A stretch of 64,000 bases of DNA from Roseovarius sp. ZX-A-9 (GTDB lineage: Bacteria; Pseudomonadota; Alphaproteobacteria; Rhodobacterales; Rhodobacteraceae): NCBI RefSeq assembly GCF_028369135.1, contig NZ_JAPWHW010000007.1, positions 62,001 through 126,000 of the forward strand, read 5' to 3'. Under the pieces are notes generated by a model. That model had not been told where the DNA came from and made no database searches. It saw nothing but the letters and a program-made list of their open reading frames with translations. Below, piece after piece: positions 29,048-37,983 of this stretch (within the stretch, counting starts at the first letter, position 1; every line of letters starts with the position of its first letter). The position numbers and the translations under genes were made by a program.

Positions 29048-29860
29048 TCAGGCGTAGGTCGGGTGAAACAGCCCGCCGGGCGACAGCGTGAAGATTTCCG
29101 CACCTGTCGCGGTCACGCCCACCGAATGTTCGAACTGCGCGCTCAGCGACTTGTCACGCGTCACCGCCGTCCAGTCATCGCCCAGCACCTTGGTTTCGGG
29201 GCGGCCCAGGTTGACCATCGGCTCGATGGTAAAGAACATGCCCTCTTCCAGCACCGCACCGGATCCGGCGCGCCCGTAATGCAGCACGTTGGGCGGCGCG
29301 TGAAACACCCGGCCCAGGCCGTGACCGCAGAAATCACGCACCACCGACATGCGGTGCGCTTCGACATAGGCCTGAATGGCGTGGCCGATATCGCCAAAGG
29401 TTTTGCCGGGCTCGACCGCCTCGATCCCCTTCATCAGCGCGTCATGGGTGACCTGTATCAGGCGCTCGGCCTTGCGGCTCAGCTTGCCGGCCACATACAT
29501 CCGGCTGGTATCGCCGAACCAGCCATCCACGATCACGGTCACGTCGATATTGAGGATATCCCCGTCTTTCAGCAGCTTGTCGCCGGGAATGCCGTGGCAA
29601 ACCACGTGATTGACGCTGATGCAACTGGCGTGACGGTAGCCCTTGTAACCGATGGTGGCCGATGTCGCGCCCGCCGCGTTCACCATCTCTTCGATCGCCG
29701 CGTCGATTGCCCCGGTGGTCTGGCCCGGCACCACCAACGGGATCACATCATCCAGGATTTGAGCAGCCAGGGCGCCCGCTGCGTGCATTCCGGCAAAATC
29801 CGCGTCCTCGTGGATGCGTATTCCGTCACGTGTCACTCGTCCGCGATGTTGATCGTACAC
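29048..29860 (-). CDS. map: Type I methionine aminopeptidase
   Basis: A 270-residue metalloprotease that removes the N-terminal Met from nascent proteins. It contains the type I signature with the metal ligands Asp, Asp, His, Glu, Glu: ILNIDVTVIVDGWFGDTSRM, CGHGLGRVFH, FFTIEPMV and FEHSVGVT. The substrate-binding His is in GYKGYRHASCISVNHV. The start is GTG (VYDQHRG) preceded by GAGG. It is likely transcribed with sfsA just upstream. Confidence 0.94.
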   Translation of the reverse strand: MYDQHRGRVTRDGIRIHEDADFAGMHAAGALAAQILDDVIPLVVPGQTTGAIDAAIEEMVNAAGATSATIGYKGYRHASCISVNHVVCHGIPGDKLLKDGDILNIDVTVIVDGWFGDTSRMYVAGKLSRKAERLIQVTHDALMKGIEAVEPGKTFGDIGHAIQAYVEAHRMSVVRDFCGHGLGRVFHAPPNVLHYGRAGSGAVLEEGMFFTIEPMVNLGRPETKVLGDDWTAVTRDKSLSAQFEHSVGVTATGAEIFTLSPGGLFHPTYA

Positions 29861-29982
29861 TTTGCGCCTCTTGCCTTGTCCGTTTTGCCCTTTTTAGGCC
29901 AGTGCTGCACGACATTCCAGTGCCGCCGCGCATTGAAAACCGCGGCGTGACGACGCTCCGTGCCGGGCTTGGTGTTTTCGCA

Positions 29983-30684
29983 TCAAATGAAGTCCAGAGA
30001 TCCCGCGAGCGTGATCCGTTCGGGGCTGATCCGGCACCCGAGGCACAGAACCTCGACCCCGGCGGCGCGTGCCGCGTCAAAGGCCGCCGCATAGGCCGGG
30101 TCGATATCCGCCGCCAAAGTGACCGTGCTGCAATCGGTGCGCTGCACCAGAAACAGTATCACGGCCCGCTGGCCGCGCGCTGCGATCAGCGCCAGTTCCT
30201 CCAGATGTTTGCGCCCGCGCGCCGTCACGCTGTCGGGGAACTCCGCCAGCCCCGGCCTGCGCGAAAGAGTGACCGATTTGACCTCGACATAGGCATCCGG
30301 CAACCCCGGCTGGCGCAACAGGAAATCAATCCGGCTCCCCTGCCCGTATTTCTGTTCGGGCAGAACAGTTTCATAGGCCGCCAGTTGCGGCACCGCGCAC
30401 GCGTTCAGCGCCTCTTTCAGCGCCCGGTTTGGCACGCTGGTGTCGACACCGGTGAAATGTCCGCCGCCATGCTCTACCAGACGCCAGCCATATTTCAGCT
30501 TTTTCTTCGGGTCGTCATTCGGCTCGACCCAGATGCGGGTGCCCGGCTCTGCCAGCCCCATCATCGAGCCGGGATTGGCGCAATGCGCCGTGACCTCGCG
30601 CCCGTCTTCCAGCCGGATGTCAGCCAGAAAGCGTTTGTAGCGGCGCAGCAGCACCGCAGGTTGAAGTGGGGTTTGAAACCGCAT
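29983..30684 (-). CDS. sfsA: SfsA family protein (sugar fermentation stimulation protein)
   Basis: A 233-residue SfsA-family protein, an OB-fold plus nuclease-like domain of uncertain role; E. coli SfsA was linked to maltose metabolism. Visible motifs include VTAHCANPGSMMGL near the N-terminus, GSRIDFLL and YVEVKSVTL, the latter resembling the metal-binding core of PD-(D/E)XK nucleases, as noted for this family. The ATG giving MRFQTPLQPA is used. A much longer in-frame upstream extension overlaps the divergent CinA-like gene and is a shadow. Confidence 0.88.
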   Translation of the reverse strand: MRFQTPLQPAVLLRRYKRFLADIRLEDGREVTAHCANPGSMMGLAEPGTRIWVEPNDDPKKKLKYGWRLVEHGGGHFTGVDTSVPNRALKEALNACAVPQLAAYETVLPEQKYGQGSRIDFLLRQPGLPDAYVEVKSVTLSRRPGLAEFPDSVTARGRKHLEELALIAARGQRAVILFLVQRTDCSTVTLAADIDPAYAAAFDAARAAGVEVLCLGCRISPERITLAGSLDFI

Positions 30685-30732
30685 GGGCGCGGGCCTATAC
30701 GAGAGAGACACACCAATCAAGGAGGCCGAGCG

Positions 30733-31452
30733 ATGTCCAACCCCACCGCCGCAATGCTGGTCATCGGCGACGAAATCCTGTCGGGCCGCACGCGCGATGC
30801 CAACATGCATTTCCTGGCCGGGAAATTGACCGAGGCGGGCATCGACCTGCGCGAGATGCGCGTCGTCGGCGATGTGCCGGACGCGATCCAGAGCGCCGTG
30901 CGCGCGCTGAGCGAGGCCTATACTTACGTCTTCACCTCGGGCGGGATCGGGCCGACCCATGACGATATCACCGCCGATAACATCGCCGCCGCCTTTGGCG
31001 TGGCGATCGACGTGCGCGAAGACGCGCGTGCGATCCTTCAGGCGCATTACGACCGTAGTGGATTGGAAATGAACGCGGCCCGGCTGCGCATGGCGCGCAT
31101 CCCCGAGGGGGCCGCACTGATCGAGAACCCGATCAGCGCCGCGCCGGGGTTCATCCTGCACAACGTTTATGTGATGGCCGGCGTGCCGTCGATCTTCGAG
31201 GCCATGGTGGCGTCCGTTCTGCCGACGCTCACCGGTGGTACGCCGCTGACTTCGCGCAGCCTGACGATCCATCGCGGCGAGGGCGATGTGGCCGCCCCGC
31301 TGACCGAGCTTGCGGCGCGTTATCCGGCACTCAGCTTCGGGTCCTACCCGTTCCAGCGGGACGGCGCCTATGGCACCAATATCGTGATCCGGGGGCAGGA
31401 CGCCGCCATGGTCGAAGCCGCGCTGGCCGATCTTGCCGCGCTGGCCGAATGA
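30733..31452 (+). CDS. Molybdopterin-binding domain protein (CinA N-terminal type)
   Basis: A 239-residue protein of the MoCF_biosynth/CinA-N family, opening with AAMLVIGDEILSGRTRD and carrying TSGGIGPTHDDIT, both diagnostic. Stand-alone versions of this domain occur in many alphaproteobacteria and resemble MoaB/MogA, but no cofactor function has been shown for most. It is preceded by an AGGAGG-like site. It starts a compact plus-strand run of five genes. Confidence 0.87.
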   Translation: MSNPTAAMLVIGDEILSGRTRDANMHFLAGKLTEAGIDLREMRVVGDVPDAIQSAVRALSEAYTYVFTSGGIGPTHDDITADNIAAAFGVAIDVREDARAILQAHYDRSGLEMNAARLRMARIPEGAALIENPISAAPGFILHNVYVMAGVPSIFEAMVASVLPTLTGGTPLTSRSLTIHRGEGDVAAPLTELAARYPALSFGSYPFQRDGAYGTNIVIRGQDAAMVEAALADLAALAE

Positions 31453-31462
31453 GAGGACGCAA

Positions 31463-32206
31463 ATGATGCGCCAGCCGGACACGGACCACCTCTTTGACGT
31501 GATAGAACACACCTGGCCCGCCTTTGCCCAAAGCACGCTGGGCCCCTGGACCATTCGCGACGGGCGCGGCGGCGGCAAGCGGGTGAGTGCGGCCACCGCG
31601 CGGGCGCCCGCAAGCGCCGAAGATCTGCCCGCCGCCGAAGACGCGATGCGCAGCTTCGGCGAAGTGCCGCGGTTCATGGTCCGCCCAGAGCAGGACGCTC
31701 TGGATAAGATGCTCGCACAGGCCAACTACACCGTCGTCGATCCGGTGAATATCTATGCCTGCCCGGTGGAAAGCCTCACCGGCACCAAGCCGCCGCGCAC
31801 CGCGTCCTTTGACATATGGGAACCAATGGCGATCCAGCTCGACATCTGGCAGGCGGGGGGCATCGGGCCCGCGCGTATCGACGTGATGCGCCGCGCCAAG
31901 GGGCCGAAGACCGCTCTTTTCGGGCGCGACGACAACCGCCCTGCGGCCACCGGCTTTGCCGCGATCCATGACGGCACGGCGATGGTGCACGCGCTCGAAG
32001 TGCTGCCACGCCACCGCAAACGGGGCGTCGGCCGCCACCTGATGACCCATGCCGCCCATTGGGCCGCCGGGCACGGTGCCACCGAGCTGTCCGTTGTCTG
32101 CACGGCGGCCAACACCGGCGCCAATACGCTCTACACTTCCCTCGGCATGTCGCTTGTGGGACATTACCATTACCGCCAGCATCCGACAGGAGCCTCTGCC
32201 CCATGA
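31463..32206 (+). CDS. GNAT-family N-acetyltransferase
   Basis: A 247-residue protein with a C-terminal acetyltransferase fold: the acetyl-CoA loop is RHRKRGVGRHLMTHAA near residue 190, followed by ELSVVCTAANTGANTLYTSLGM, the usual GNAT end. The N-terminal 100 residues are not recognised. The substrate is unknown. It follows the CinA-N-like gene by 10 bases and overlaps the next gene by ATGA. Confidence 0.82.
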   Translation: MMRQPDTDHLFDVIEHTWPAFAQSTLGPWTIRDGRGGGKRVSAATARAPASAEDLPAAEDAMRSFGEVPRFMVRPEQDALDKMLAQANYTVVDPVNIYACPVESLTGTKPPRTASFDIWEPMAIQLDIWQAGGIGPARIDVMRRAKGPKTALFGRDDNRPAATGFAAIHDGTAMVHALEVLPRHRKRGVGRHLMTHAAHWAAGHGATELSVVCTAANTGANTLYTSLGMSLVGHYHYRQHPTGASAP

Positions 32207-32778
32207 CCACCCAGCCCAAGAGCCCGACTGCCCTCGATCTACCGATGGTCGATCCGCTGCCCGAGGCCACGCAGAAATATTTCGATATCTGCGACGAAAA
32301 GCTCGGGATGATCCCCAACGTGCTCAAGGCGCATGCCTTCGATATCGACAAGCTCAACGCCTTTACCGGGCTCTACAATGAGCTGATGCTGGCCGATAGC
32401 GGGTTGAGCAAGCTGGAGCGCGAGATGATCGCCGTTGTCGTCAGCTCGATCAACCGCTGCTGGTATTGCCAGGTCGCGCATGGTGCCGCGGTACGGCAGC
32501 TGTCCGGCGATCCGGCACTGGGCGAGGCAATGGTGATGAACTGGCGGGCGGCGCCGCTCGATGAACGCCAGACCGCAATGCTGACCTTCGCCGAGAAGGT
32601 CACGACCCAAAGCGCGCATGTGGTCGAGGCAGATCGCGCGGCATTGCGGGCGGCAGGCTTCAGCGATCGTGACATCTGGGACATCGCCAATGTGACGGGC
32701 TTTTTCAACATGTCGAACCGCGTGGCAAGTGCAACGGGAATGGAGCCGAATCCGGAATATCATGGCAGTGCACGTTAG
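32203..32778 (+). CDS. AhpD-like peroxidase-related protein (CMD family)
   Basis: A 191-residue protein of the carboxymuconolactone decarboxylase / AhpD fold. The redox pair is in NRCWYCQVAHGAAVR (CxxC followed by H), the AhpD catalytic arrangement, and LKAHAFDIDKLNAFTGLYNELM fits the peroxidase-related subgroup. An alkylhydroperoxidase-like antioxidant role is likely. The ATG overlaps the stop of the preceding acetyltransferase (ATGA). Confidence 0.87.
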   Translation: MTTQPKSPTALDLPMVDPLPEATQKYFDICDEKLGMIPNVLKAHAFDIDKLNAFTGLYNELMLADSGLSKLEREMIAVVVSSINRCWYCQVAHGAAVRQLSGDPALGEAMVMNWRAAPLDERQTAMLTFAEKVTTQSAHVVEADRAALRAAGFSDRDIWDIANVTGFFNMSNRVASATGMEPNPEYHGSAR

Positions 32779-33778
32779 GCGCTGGCTGCCGGCCGCGCTG
32801 GCATGCCTCTGCAGTGTCCTGTCCCTGTCCCCGGCCCACGCGCTGAAGCTGGAACTGCCCGGCAATGGCACGCTGTCGCGCGAGGTGGTACACGATCCTG
32901 ACACCTACCAGCTGCCCATCGGCCCCTGGGCCGACGGATCGATGCCGGTGCTCGAAGTGTCGGGCCGTGTCGTGCAACAGGCGTGGCGGATTGATGTGGA
33001 TGGCATCACGACGTTGCAGGTTCTGCGGCCACTCGCCGCGCAGTTGGAGGCGGCGGGATATGACGTGTTGCTGCGCTGCGCCGGTCAGGCCTGCGGCGGG
33101 TTCGATTTCCGGTTCGGCACCAAGGTGCTGCCCGCGCCGGACATGTTCGTTGATCTTTTCGACTACCGGTTCATGTCCGCGCGCGCGGCGGGGCCGCAGG
33201 GGCCGGAATATGTGTCGCTGCTTGTCAGTCGCTCGTCCAGCACCGCCTATGTCCAGATCACCCATGTTGGCAGCGATGCCAGTTCCCCGCCCACAGTATC
33301 ACCGAATCCCAACGCCCGTCCGGTCGCACGGCCCGGCGCCGGCGAAGCCTCGGCAACACCGGCCAGCCCGGATGCGGGCACCGGGAACGAAACCACCATC
33401 CCGCCGATTGCCAGCGCGTTGGTCAGCCAGGGCCATGTGATCCTGCATGACCTGGAGTTCGAGACCGGCTCCTCCGCCCTCGGCACCGGCCCTTTCGCCA
33501 CGGTCGAAGCGCTCGCGGCCTTTCTCAAATCCGATCCCACGCGGCGCATCGTGCTGGTTGGTCATACCGATGCGGTTGGCAATCTGGAGACCAACATCGC
33601 GCTGTCGCAGCGCCGTGCGACCTCCGTGCTTGAACGCCTGGTCACGGCCTATGGCGTGCCGCGCGCACAGCTCGATGCGCAGGGGATGGGCTATCTCTCG
33701 CCGGTTGCGCCGAACCTTACGCCCGAAGGCCGCGAAGCCAACCGCCGGGTCGAAGCCGTGTTGCTGAACAGCGAATGA
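32762..33778 (+). CDS. OmpA-family outer-envelope protein
   Basis: A 338-residue exported protein. It has a signal peptide to about residue 27 (SPAHA), an unrecognised N-terminal beta-rich domain of about 150 residues with two cysteines, a Pro/Ala/Ser-rich linker and a C-terminal OmpA peptidoglycan-binding domain. That domain includes LVGHTDAVGNLETNIALSQRRA and the family-final GREANRRVEAVL. The start overlaps the preceding CDS by 17 bases, and its stop overlaps the next start (ATGA). Confidence 0.85.
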   Translation: MAVHVRRWLPAALACLCSVLSLSPAHALKLELPGNGTLSREVVHDPDTYQLPIGPWADGSMPVLEVSGRVVQQAWRIDVDGITTLQVLRPLAAQLEAAGYDVLLRCAGQACGGFDFRFGTKVLPAPDMFVDLFDYRFMSARAAGPQGPEYVSLLVSRSSSTAYVQITHVGSDASSPPTVSPNPNARPVARPGAGEASATPASPDAGTGNETTIPPIASALVSQGHVILHDLEFETGSSALGTGPFATVEALAAFLKSDPTRRIVLVGHTDAVGNLETNIALSQRRATSVLERLVTAYGVPRAQLDAQGMGYLSPVAPNLTPEGREANRRVEAVLLNSE

Positions 33779-34263
33779 GCGCCGAAGTCACACTTCGCGC
33801 GCCGCGCCCCGACGAGTTGCCAGAAATCTCGGCCCTGATGCTGCGCTCCAAGGCGCATTGGGGCTATGACGCAGCCTTCATGCAGGCCTGCGTGTCGGAA
33901 CTGACGATGACCCCCGCCGATCTGGCGGCCGATGATTGCTTTCTGGCCTGCGATGGCGTGCGCATTCTTGGTGTCGCGCAGCTCAGTTGCGACGGAGCTG
34001 CGGCCGCGCTTGAGACGCTTTATATCGATACACCGGCCTTGGGGCGCGGCATCGGGCGGCTCCTGTTTGACTGGGCTGTCCGCACGGCGACGGCGCGCGG
34101 GGCGCGGATGCTGAGCATCGTGGCCGATCCCAATGCGGCGCCGTTCTATCGCCATATGGGTGCGGTCCCGGCGGGCAGCAAACCGTCCGGGTCGATCCCC
34201 GGCCGCGAACTGCCCCTCCTCACGCTGGCGCTGCCTGCGCCTGAAATCCCGCAGGAAAACTAG
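33775..34263 (+). CDS. GNAT-family N-acetyltransferase
   Basis: A 162-residue acetyltransferase. Its acetyl-CoA site is TPALGRGIGRLLFDWAV, and MLSIVADPNAAPFYRHMGA is the usual C-terminal segment. The substrate is unknown. Fused by an ATGA overlap to the OmpA-family gene, it ends the plus-strand run and converges with the carbamoyltransferase gene across 24 bases. Confidence 0.85.
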   Translation: MSAEVTLRAPRPDELPEISALMLRSKAHWGYDAAFMQACVSELTMTPADLAADDCFLACDGVRILGVAQLSCDGAAAALETLYIDTPALGRGIGRLLFDWAVRTATARGARMLSIVADPNAAPFYRHMGAVPAGSKPSGSIPGRELPLLTLALPAPEIPQEN

Positions 34264-34287
34264 CATTTGCCCAAGCGTCGGGGCGTG

Positions 34288-36123
34288 TCAGTCCAGCTCG
34301 TAGCGGTTCTTGTAATCGGTTTTCAGCGCCTCGGGCTGGTCGGGTTTGCGCAGCACGCAATTTCCGATCACCAGCATGTCCATCTCGGTGCCCATGAAGC
34401 AGTGAAACGCGTCCTCGGGCGTACAGACGATCGGCTCGCCGCGCACGTTGAACGAGGTGTTCACCACCATCGGGCAACCGGTGCGCACGGCAAAGGCCGA
34501 AATCACATCGTGATAGGCCGGGTTCGTATCCTTGTGCACCGTCTGGAGCCGCGCGGAATAATCCACATGGGTAATCGCAGGCACTTCCGAGCGTTTGACG
34601 TTCAGCTTGTCGATGCCAAAGAGCGCCTGCTGCGCCTCGGTCATCGCGACGCGCTTTTCCTCGACCACATCGGCGACCAGCAGCATATAGGGGCTGTCAC
34701 CCTCATGCTGGAACCAGTCCGAAACATTTTCCGCCAGAACGGACGGGGCGAAGGGGCGGAAGCTCTCGCGATACTTGACCTTGAGGTTGAGCAGTTTCTG
34801 CGTCTTGTCCGAGCGCGGATCGCCGAGGATCGACCGCCCGCCCAGCGCGCGCGGGCCGAACTCCATCCGGCCCTGGAACCAGCCAACCGCGCCTTCCTCT
34901 GCCAGGCAATCGGCAGCGGCGGCGATCATGCCGTCATAATCGGCCACCTCGTAGACCGCGCCGCAAGATTTCAGCGCCGTCTCGATCTGGGTCTGGTCAA
35001 AGGCGGGGCCGAGATACGAGCCTTTCATGGCATCGCGTTTTTGCACTGTCCGCGGCTGGCCCAGTTCGTGATGCCACATTGCCTGCGCCGCGCCCAGCGC
35101 GCCGCCCGCATCGCCCGACGCCGGCTGAATCCAGATGTTTTCAAACGCACCGTCGCGATGCACCTTGCCGTTGGCCACACAGTTCAGCGCAACACCACCT
35201 GCAAGGCAGAGATTGGGTATGCCGTATTCCGCCGCGAGCGCGCGTGTCAGGCGCATTACGACCTCTTCGGTCACGCTCTGGATCGAGGCGGCGATATCCA
35301 TGTGGAACTGGGTCAGGTCCTCGCTCTCGGGCTGGCGCACGGGCTCGCCGAAAAGGGCGGCGAACCGGTGGTTGGTCATCGTCAGGCCGGTGGCGTAGTT
35401 GAAATACTGCTGGTCGAGGCGAAAAGAGCCGTCTTCCTTCAGGTCGATCACCTTGTCGAGGATCAGGTCGTGGTATTTCGGCGTGCCGTAGGGGGCCAGC
35501 CCCATCACCTTGTATTCGCCGCTGTTGACCTTGAACCCGGTGTAATAGGTGAACGCCGAATAGAGCAGACCGAGGGAATGCGGGAAATGCATTTCCTTCT
35601 CGATTGTCAGCGTGTTGCCGCGCCCGATGGCGACCGAGGATGTGGCCCATTCGCCGACCCCGTCCAGCGTCAGCACGACCGCCTCCTCGAAGGGCGACGG
35701 GTAGAAGGCCGATGCGGCATGGCTGTAGTGATGTTCGCTGAATTGCAACTGATCGGGGCGGAACCCCTTGTGCTGCTTGCGAAATTCCTTGAGCAGAAAA
35801 TCCTTCAGGAACAGCTTTTCACGCAGCCAAACGGGCATCGCGAGGCGAAAGGACGAAAACCCGCGCGGGGCGCGGGCCATGTATGTCTCCAGCAGCCGTT
35901 CGAATTTCAGCAGCGGCTTGTCGTAAAAGACGACGTGATCCACCTGATCGAATGTCGCGCCCGCCTCTTCCAAAACATAGGCAATCGCGTGCTCGGGAAA
36001 GCGCGGATCGTGCTTGCGCCGGGTAAAGCGTTCTTCCTGTGCTGCGGCGACGATCTCTCCGTCGCGCAAAAGGGCTGCGGCACTGTCGTGGTAAAGCGCC
36101 GAAATGCCAAGGATCAGCGCCAT
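34288..36123 (-). CDS. O-carbamoyltransferase (NodU/CmcH family)
   Basis: A 611-residue carbamoyltransferase. It has an N-terminal ASKHA-type domain, opening ALILGISALYHDSAAALL with NEQERFTRRKHDPRFPEHA-like residues, that binds carbamoyl-adenylate. The C-terminal domain contains GWFQGRMEFGPRALGGRSIL, the transferase-side motif, and NTSFNVRGEPIVCTPEDA. These enzymes attach carbamoyl groups to hydroxyls of glycans, antibiotics or toxins (NodU, CmcH, TobZ, SxtI). The acceptor is unknown. It starts one base after the stop of the DUF5989 gene and closes a set with SxtJ-like and SGNH genes, which suggests modification of a membrane-associated molecule. Confidence 0.92.
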   Translation of the reverse strand: MALILGISALYHDSAAALLRDGEIVAAAQEERFTRRKHDPRFPEHAIAYVLEEAGATFDQVDHVVFYDKPLLKFERLLETYMARAPRGFSSFRLAMPVWLREKLFLKDFLLKEFRKQHKGFRPDQLQFSEHHYSHAASAFYPSPFEEAVVLTLDGVGEWATSSVAIGRGNTLTIEKEMHFPHSLGLLYSAFTYYTGFKVNSGEYKVMGLAPYGTPKYHDLILDKVIDLKEDGSFRLDQQYFNYATGLTMTNHRFAALFGEPVRQPESEDLTQFHMDIAASIQSVTEEVVMRLTRALAAEYGIPNLCLAGGVALNCVANGKVHRDGAFENIWIQPASGDAGGALGAAQAMWHHELGQPRTVQKRDAMKGSYLGPAFDQTQIETALKSCGAVYEVADYDGMIAAAADCLAEEGAVGWFQGRMEFGPRALGGRSILGDPRSDKTQKLLNLKVKYRESFRPFAPSVLAENVSDWFQHEGDSPYMLLVADVVEEKRVAMTEAQQALFGIDKLNVKRSEVPAITHVDYSARLQTVHKDTNPAYHDVISAFAVRTGCPMVVNTSFNVRGEPIVCTPEDAFHCFMGTEMDMLVIGNCVLRKPDQPEALKTDYKNRYELD

Positions 36124-36124
36124 A

Positions 36125-36277
36125 TCAGAAGATCGTGTAGATGAAGGGCGCGATGGCAGACCCCTGCGCCAGCACGATCAACACGCCAAAGAGTCCGAGC
36201 ACGACGAGGATCGGCAGCAGCCAGAATTTCTTGCGCACTCTCATGAAAGCCCACAATTCGGAAATGAGTGAAATCAT
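36125..36277 (-). CDS. DUF5989 small membrane protein next to carbamoyltransferase
   Basis: A 50-residue protein, with a start ATG 9 bases after the SxtJ-like gene. It reads MISLISELWAFMRVRKKFW, then one hydrophobic helix (about 19-37) and ends FIYTIF. This is the pattern of the DUF5989 family, short one-helix proteins found next to NodU/CmcH-type carbamoyltransferases. It is placed between the SxtJ-like and carbamoyltransferase genes with only 9 and 1 bases of gap, so it is clearly part of that set. Function is unknown; recruitment of the transferase to the membrane is a guess. Confidence 0.8.
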   Translation of the reverse strand: MISLISELWAFMRVRKKFWLLPILVVLGLFGVLIVLAQGSAIAPFIYTIF

Positions 36278-36286
36278 GATCAGACC

Positions 36287-36685
36287 CTAGAATTGACGGT
36301 TGAAGGATTGCAGCGGCGTTTCGCGGGGGATCCAGTAGGATTTGGCCGCCGGATCGGGCGTCGGCGACAGCGGATTACGCCCCAGACGCTGGCGCACCAG
36401 ACCAAAGGGAGTGATCACCACCACGAACACCAGCGCCATGACGATGGGGGCGACAATGGCCCCCAGCAGCATACCGAATTTGAACCAGATCTTGTTGGGC
36501 ACGGCCAACCATTGCGGCCGTATCAGCCCGATCGCTAAGATCACCGCAGCCACGGCCAGCGCCCAGAGGCGGATGTCATTGCCATGCCATAGCGGGAAGA
36601 GCGCGATAATCGCGAAAACGGCCGCGAATACATAGGCAAAGCCGCGTTCCGACCCCATCTTGACGTCGATATTAGAACTGTCCAT
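36287..36685 (-). CDS. SxtJ-like membrane protein
   Basis: A 132-residue membrane protein with about four hydrophobic segments, beginning MDSSNIDVKMGSERGFAYV and ending in a loop with SYWIPRETP. It resembles SxtJ, the small membrane protein beside the carbamoyltransferase SxtI in saxitoxin clusters, and homologues recur beside carbamoyltransferases in unrelated bacteria. The start at the ATG before DSSNID is supported by the family's typical length; a longer in-frame extension is not. Confidence 0.77.
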   Translation of the reverse strand: MDSSNIDVKMGSERGFAYVFAAVFAIIALFPLWHGNDIRLWALAVAAVILAIGLIRPQWLAVPNKIWFKFGMLLGAIVAPIVMALVFVVVITPFGLVRQRLGRNPLSPTPDPAAKSYWIPRETPLQSFNRQF

Positions 36686-36785
36686 CCAGCACCGATGCCC
36701 CTGTATCGCCCTTGCGCCGCTTATAGAACGGGTCAGGCGCGAAGATAAAGCTTGGAAATCACACAATGCCGGAACTGTGGCCGTG

Positions 36786-37886
36786 TTACCGATCGAGCGT
36801 TTCCTGCAAAACTTCGAGGATCAGCGCGTTGCCAGCTTTGGAGTAATGCACATCCCCCTGCAGAAAGAGGGTTTCGTACCAGTCGGGTCCGGCGGCGCGT
36901 GCGGCCTCAAAGGCCGGAAAGGCATCGACCACCCCGGCGCAGGCGATCCGGGCGCAAAGGGTGCGCACGTGGTCGGGCCAGTGCAGTTGGGTACTGTCAT
37001 GCACCAGTTGCGCAGGCCAGGGATAGACCAGCAGCCAGACCTCTCCGCCGTTCTGGCGCGCCAGTTCGCTGAGCGTGGTCAGCTTGGCCTCGATCCGGGC
37101 CAGCCCGCCCGCGACACCCAGCGGCGCATAGCTACGCGCATCCAGCTTGTCCCAGTCGCGAAAGGTAAAGGCCGAACGGTCCAGGGCCGCCATCGCGCCG
37201 GCAACCGTGTCGGCCCCCGCCCCGCCCTCTGGCCGCTTCAATGTCTTGAGGCCCTTTTCGACCATGCCCCAGAGCGTCAGCCCGTGCGGAAAAGTGCGGT
37301 CAAACCACAGATCGAGCGCGGATTTCTCAAGGTGAGAATAGCGCACCGGCGTCTCGGGTCCATCGGTCCAGATCGCGGCCTCGTCCTGCACGTCGCTGAT
37401 ATCAAGGCCGATAACGACGCGGTGCTGCGGCGCGAGCCGCCCCTGCTGGAGCGCCTTGCGGTAGACATGCAAATATGCGGTGGGCGAGTAGGAGGATACG
37501 CCCGCATTGATCACCGGTTCCGGCACCGCCTGCGCGTACATCCCGACAAAGATCTCGTCCCACGGCCCGTTGACCCCGTAGGTAAAACTGTCGCCAAGAA
37601 AGAGCGTCGTTGCCGGGCCGCTGTCGCGGGTGGCGGGGGGCCCGGCGCGGTAGCCATCGGCATCGGTGTAGACGGCGTATTGTGCCCCGCCGAACTGGTC
37701 ATGCCCGGAAAACTCCGGCCGCAACTGGTACCAGCCCCCGGCCTGCCGGTCATAGGGCAGTGCCTTTTGGTCCTGTCCGGTGGCCAGCGTATAGGCGACA
37801 TCTAGCACCACAAAGAGCAGCAGCGCGACGAAGATCGACAGAAGGACAAGCGCCGTGGTCTTTACGGCCCGCAGGAAGGGGTGCAT
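36786..37886 (-). CDS. Membrane-anchored SGNH/GDSL hydrolase, carbamoyltransferase set
   Basis: A 366-residue protein with one N-terminal transmembrane helix (about residues 8-33), then an SGNH-hydrolase fold. The block I serine is in TTLFLGDSFTYG (GDS at 98-100), and the C-terminal block V is GDVHYSKAGNALI, with the catalytic Asp and His. An esterase, deacylase or O-acyltransferase-like action on a cell-surface molecule is possible. It lies first of the four-gene set ending in the carbamoyltransferase, 100 bases upstream of the SxtJ-like gene. Confidence 0.82.
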   Translation of the reverse strand: MHPFLRAVKTTALVLLSIFVALLLFVVLDVAYTLATGQDQKALPYDRQAGGWYQLRPEFSGHDQFGGAQYAVYTDADGYRAGPPATRDSGPATTLFLGDSFTYGVNGPWDEIFVGMYAQAVPEPVINAGVSSYSPTAYLHVYRKALQQGRLAPQHRVVIGLDISDVQDEAAIWTDGPETPVRYSHLEKSALDLWFDRTFPHGLTLWGMVEKGLKTLKRPEGGAGADTVAGAMAALDRSAFTFRDWDKLDARSYAPLGVAGGLARIEAKLTTLSELARQNGGEVWLLVYPWPAQLVHDSTQLHWPDHVRTLCARIACAGVVDAFPAFEAARAAGPDWYETLFLQGDVHYSKAGNALILEVLQETLDR

Positions 37887-37983
37887 TCATCGATATCCGT
37901 CTTGTGTGGGCCGGGCGGAAGATGCCGCGCCGCCCGCGCGCCGTCAAGGCCAAGCCCGCCCGCACCATTGCCGGTCAATATCT

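Noticed and set aside
30685..31725. Long in-frame upstream extension of sfsA on the minus strand (to about 580 codons in all).
   Set aside because: The extra part overlaps the CinA-N-like and GNAT genes on the other strand and is not part of the SfsA family, which is about 235 residues.
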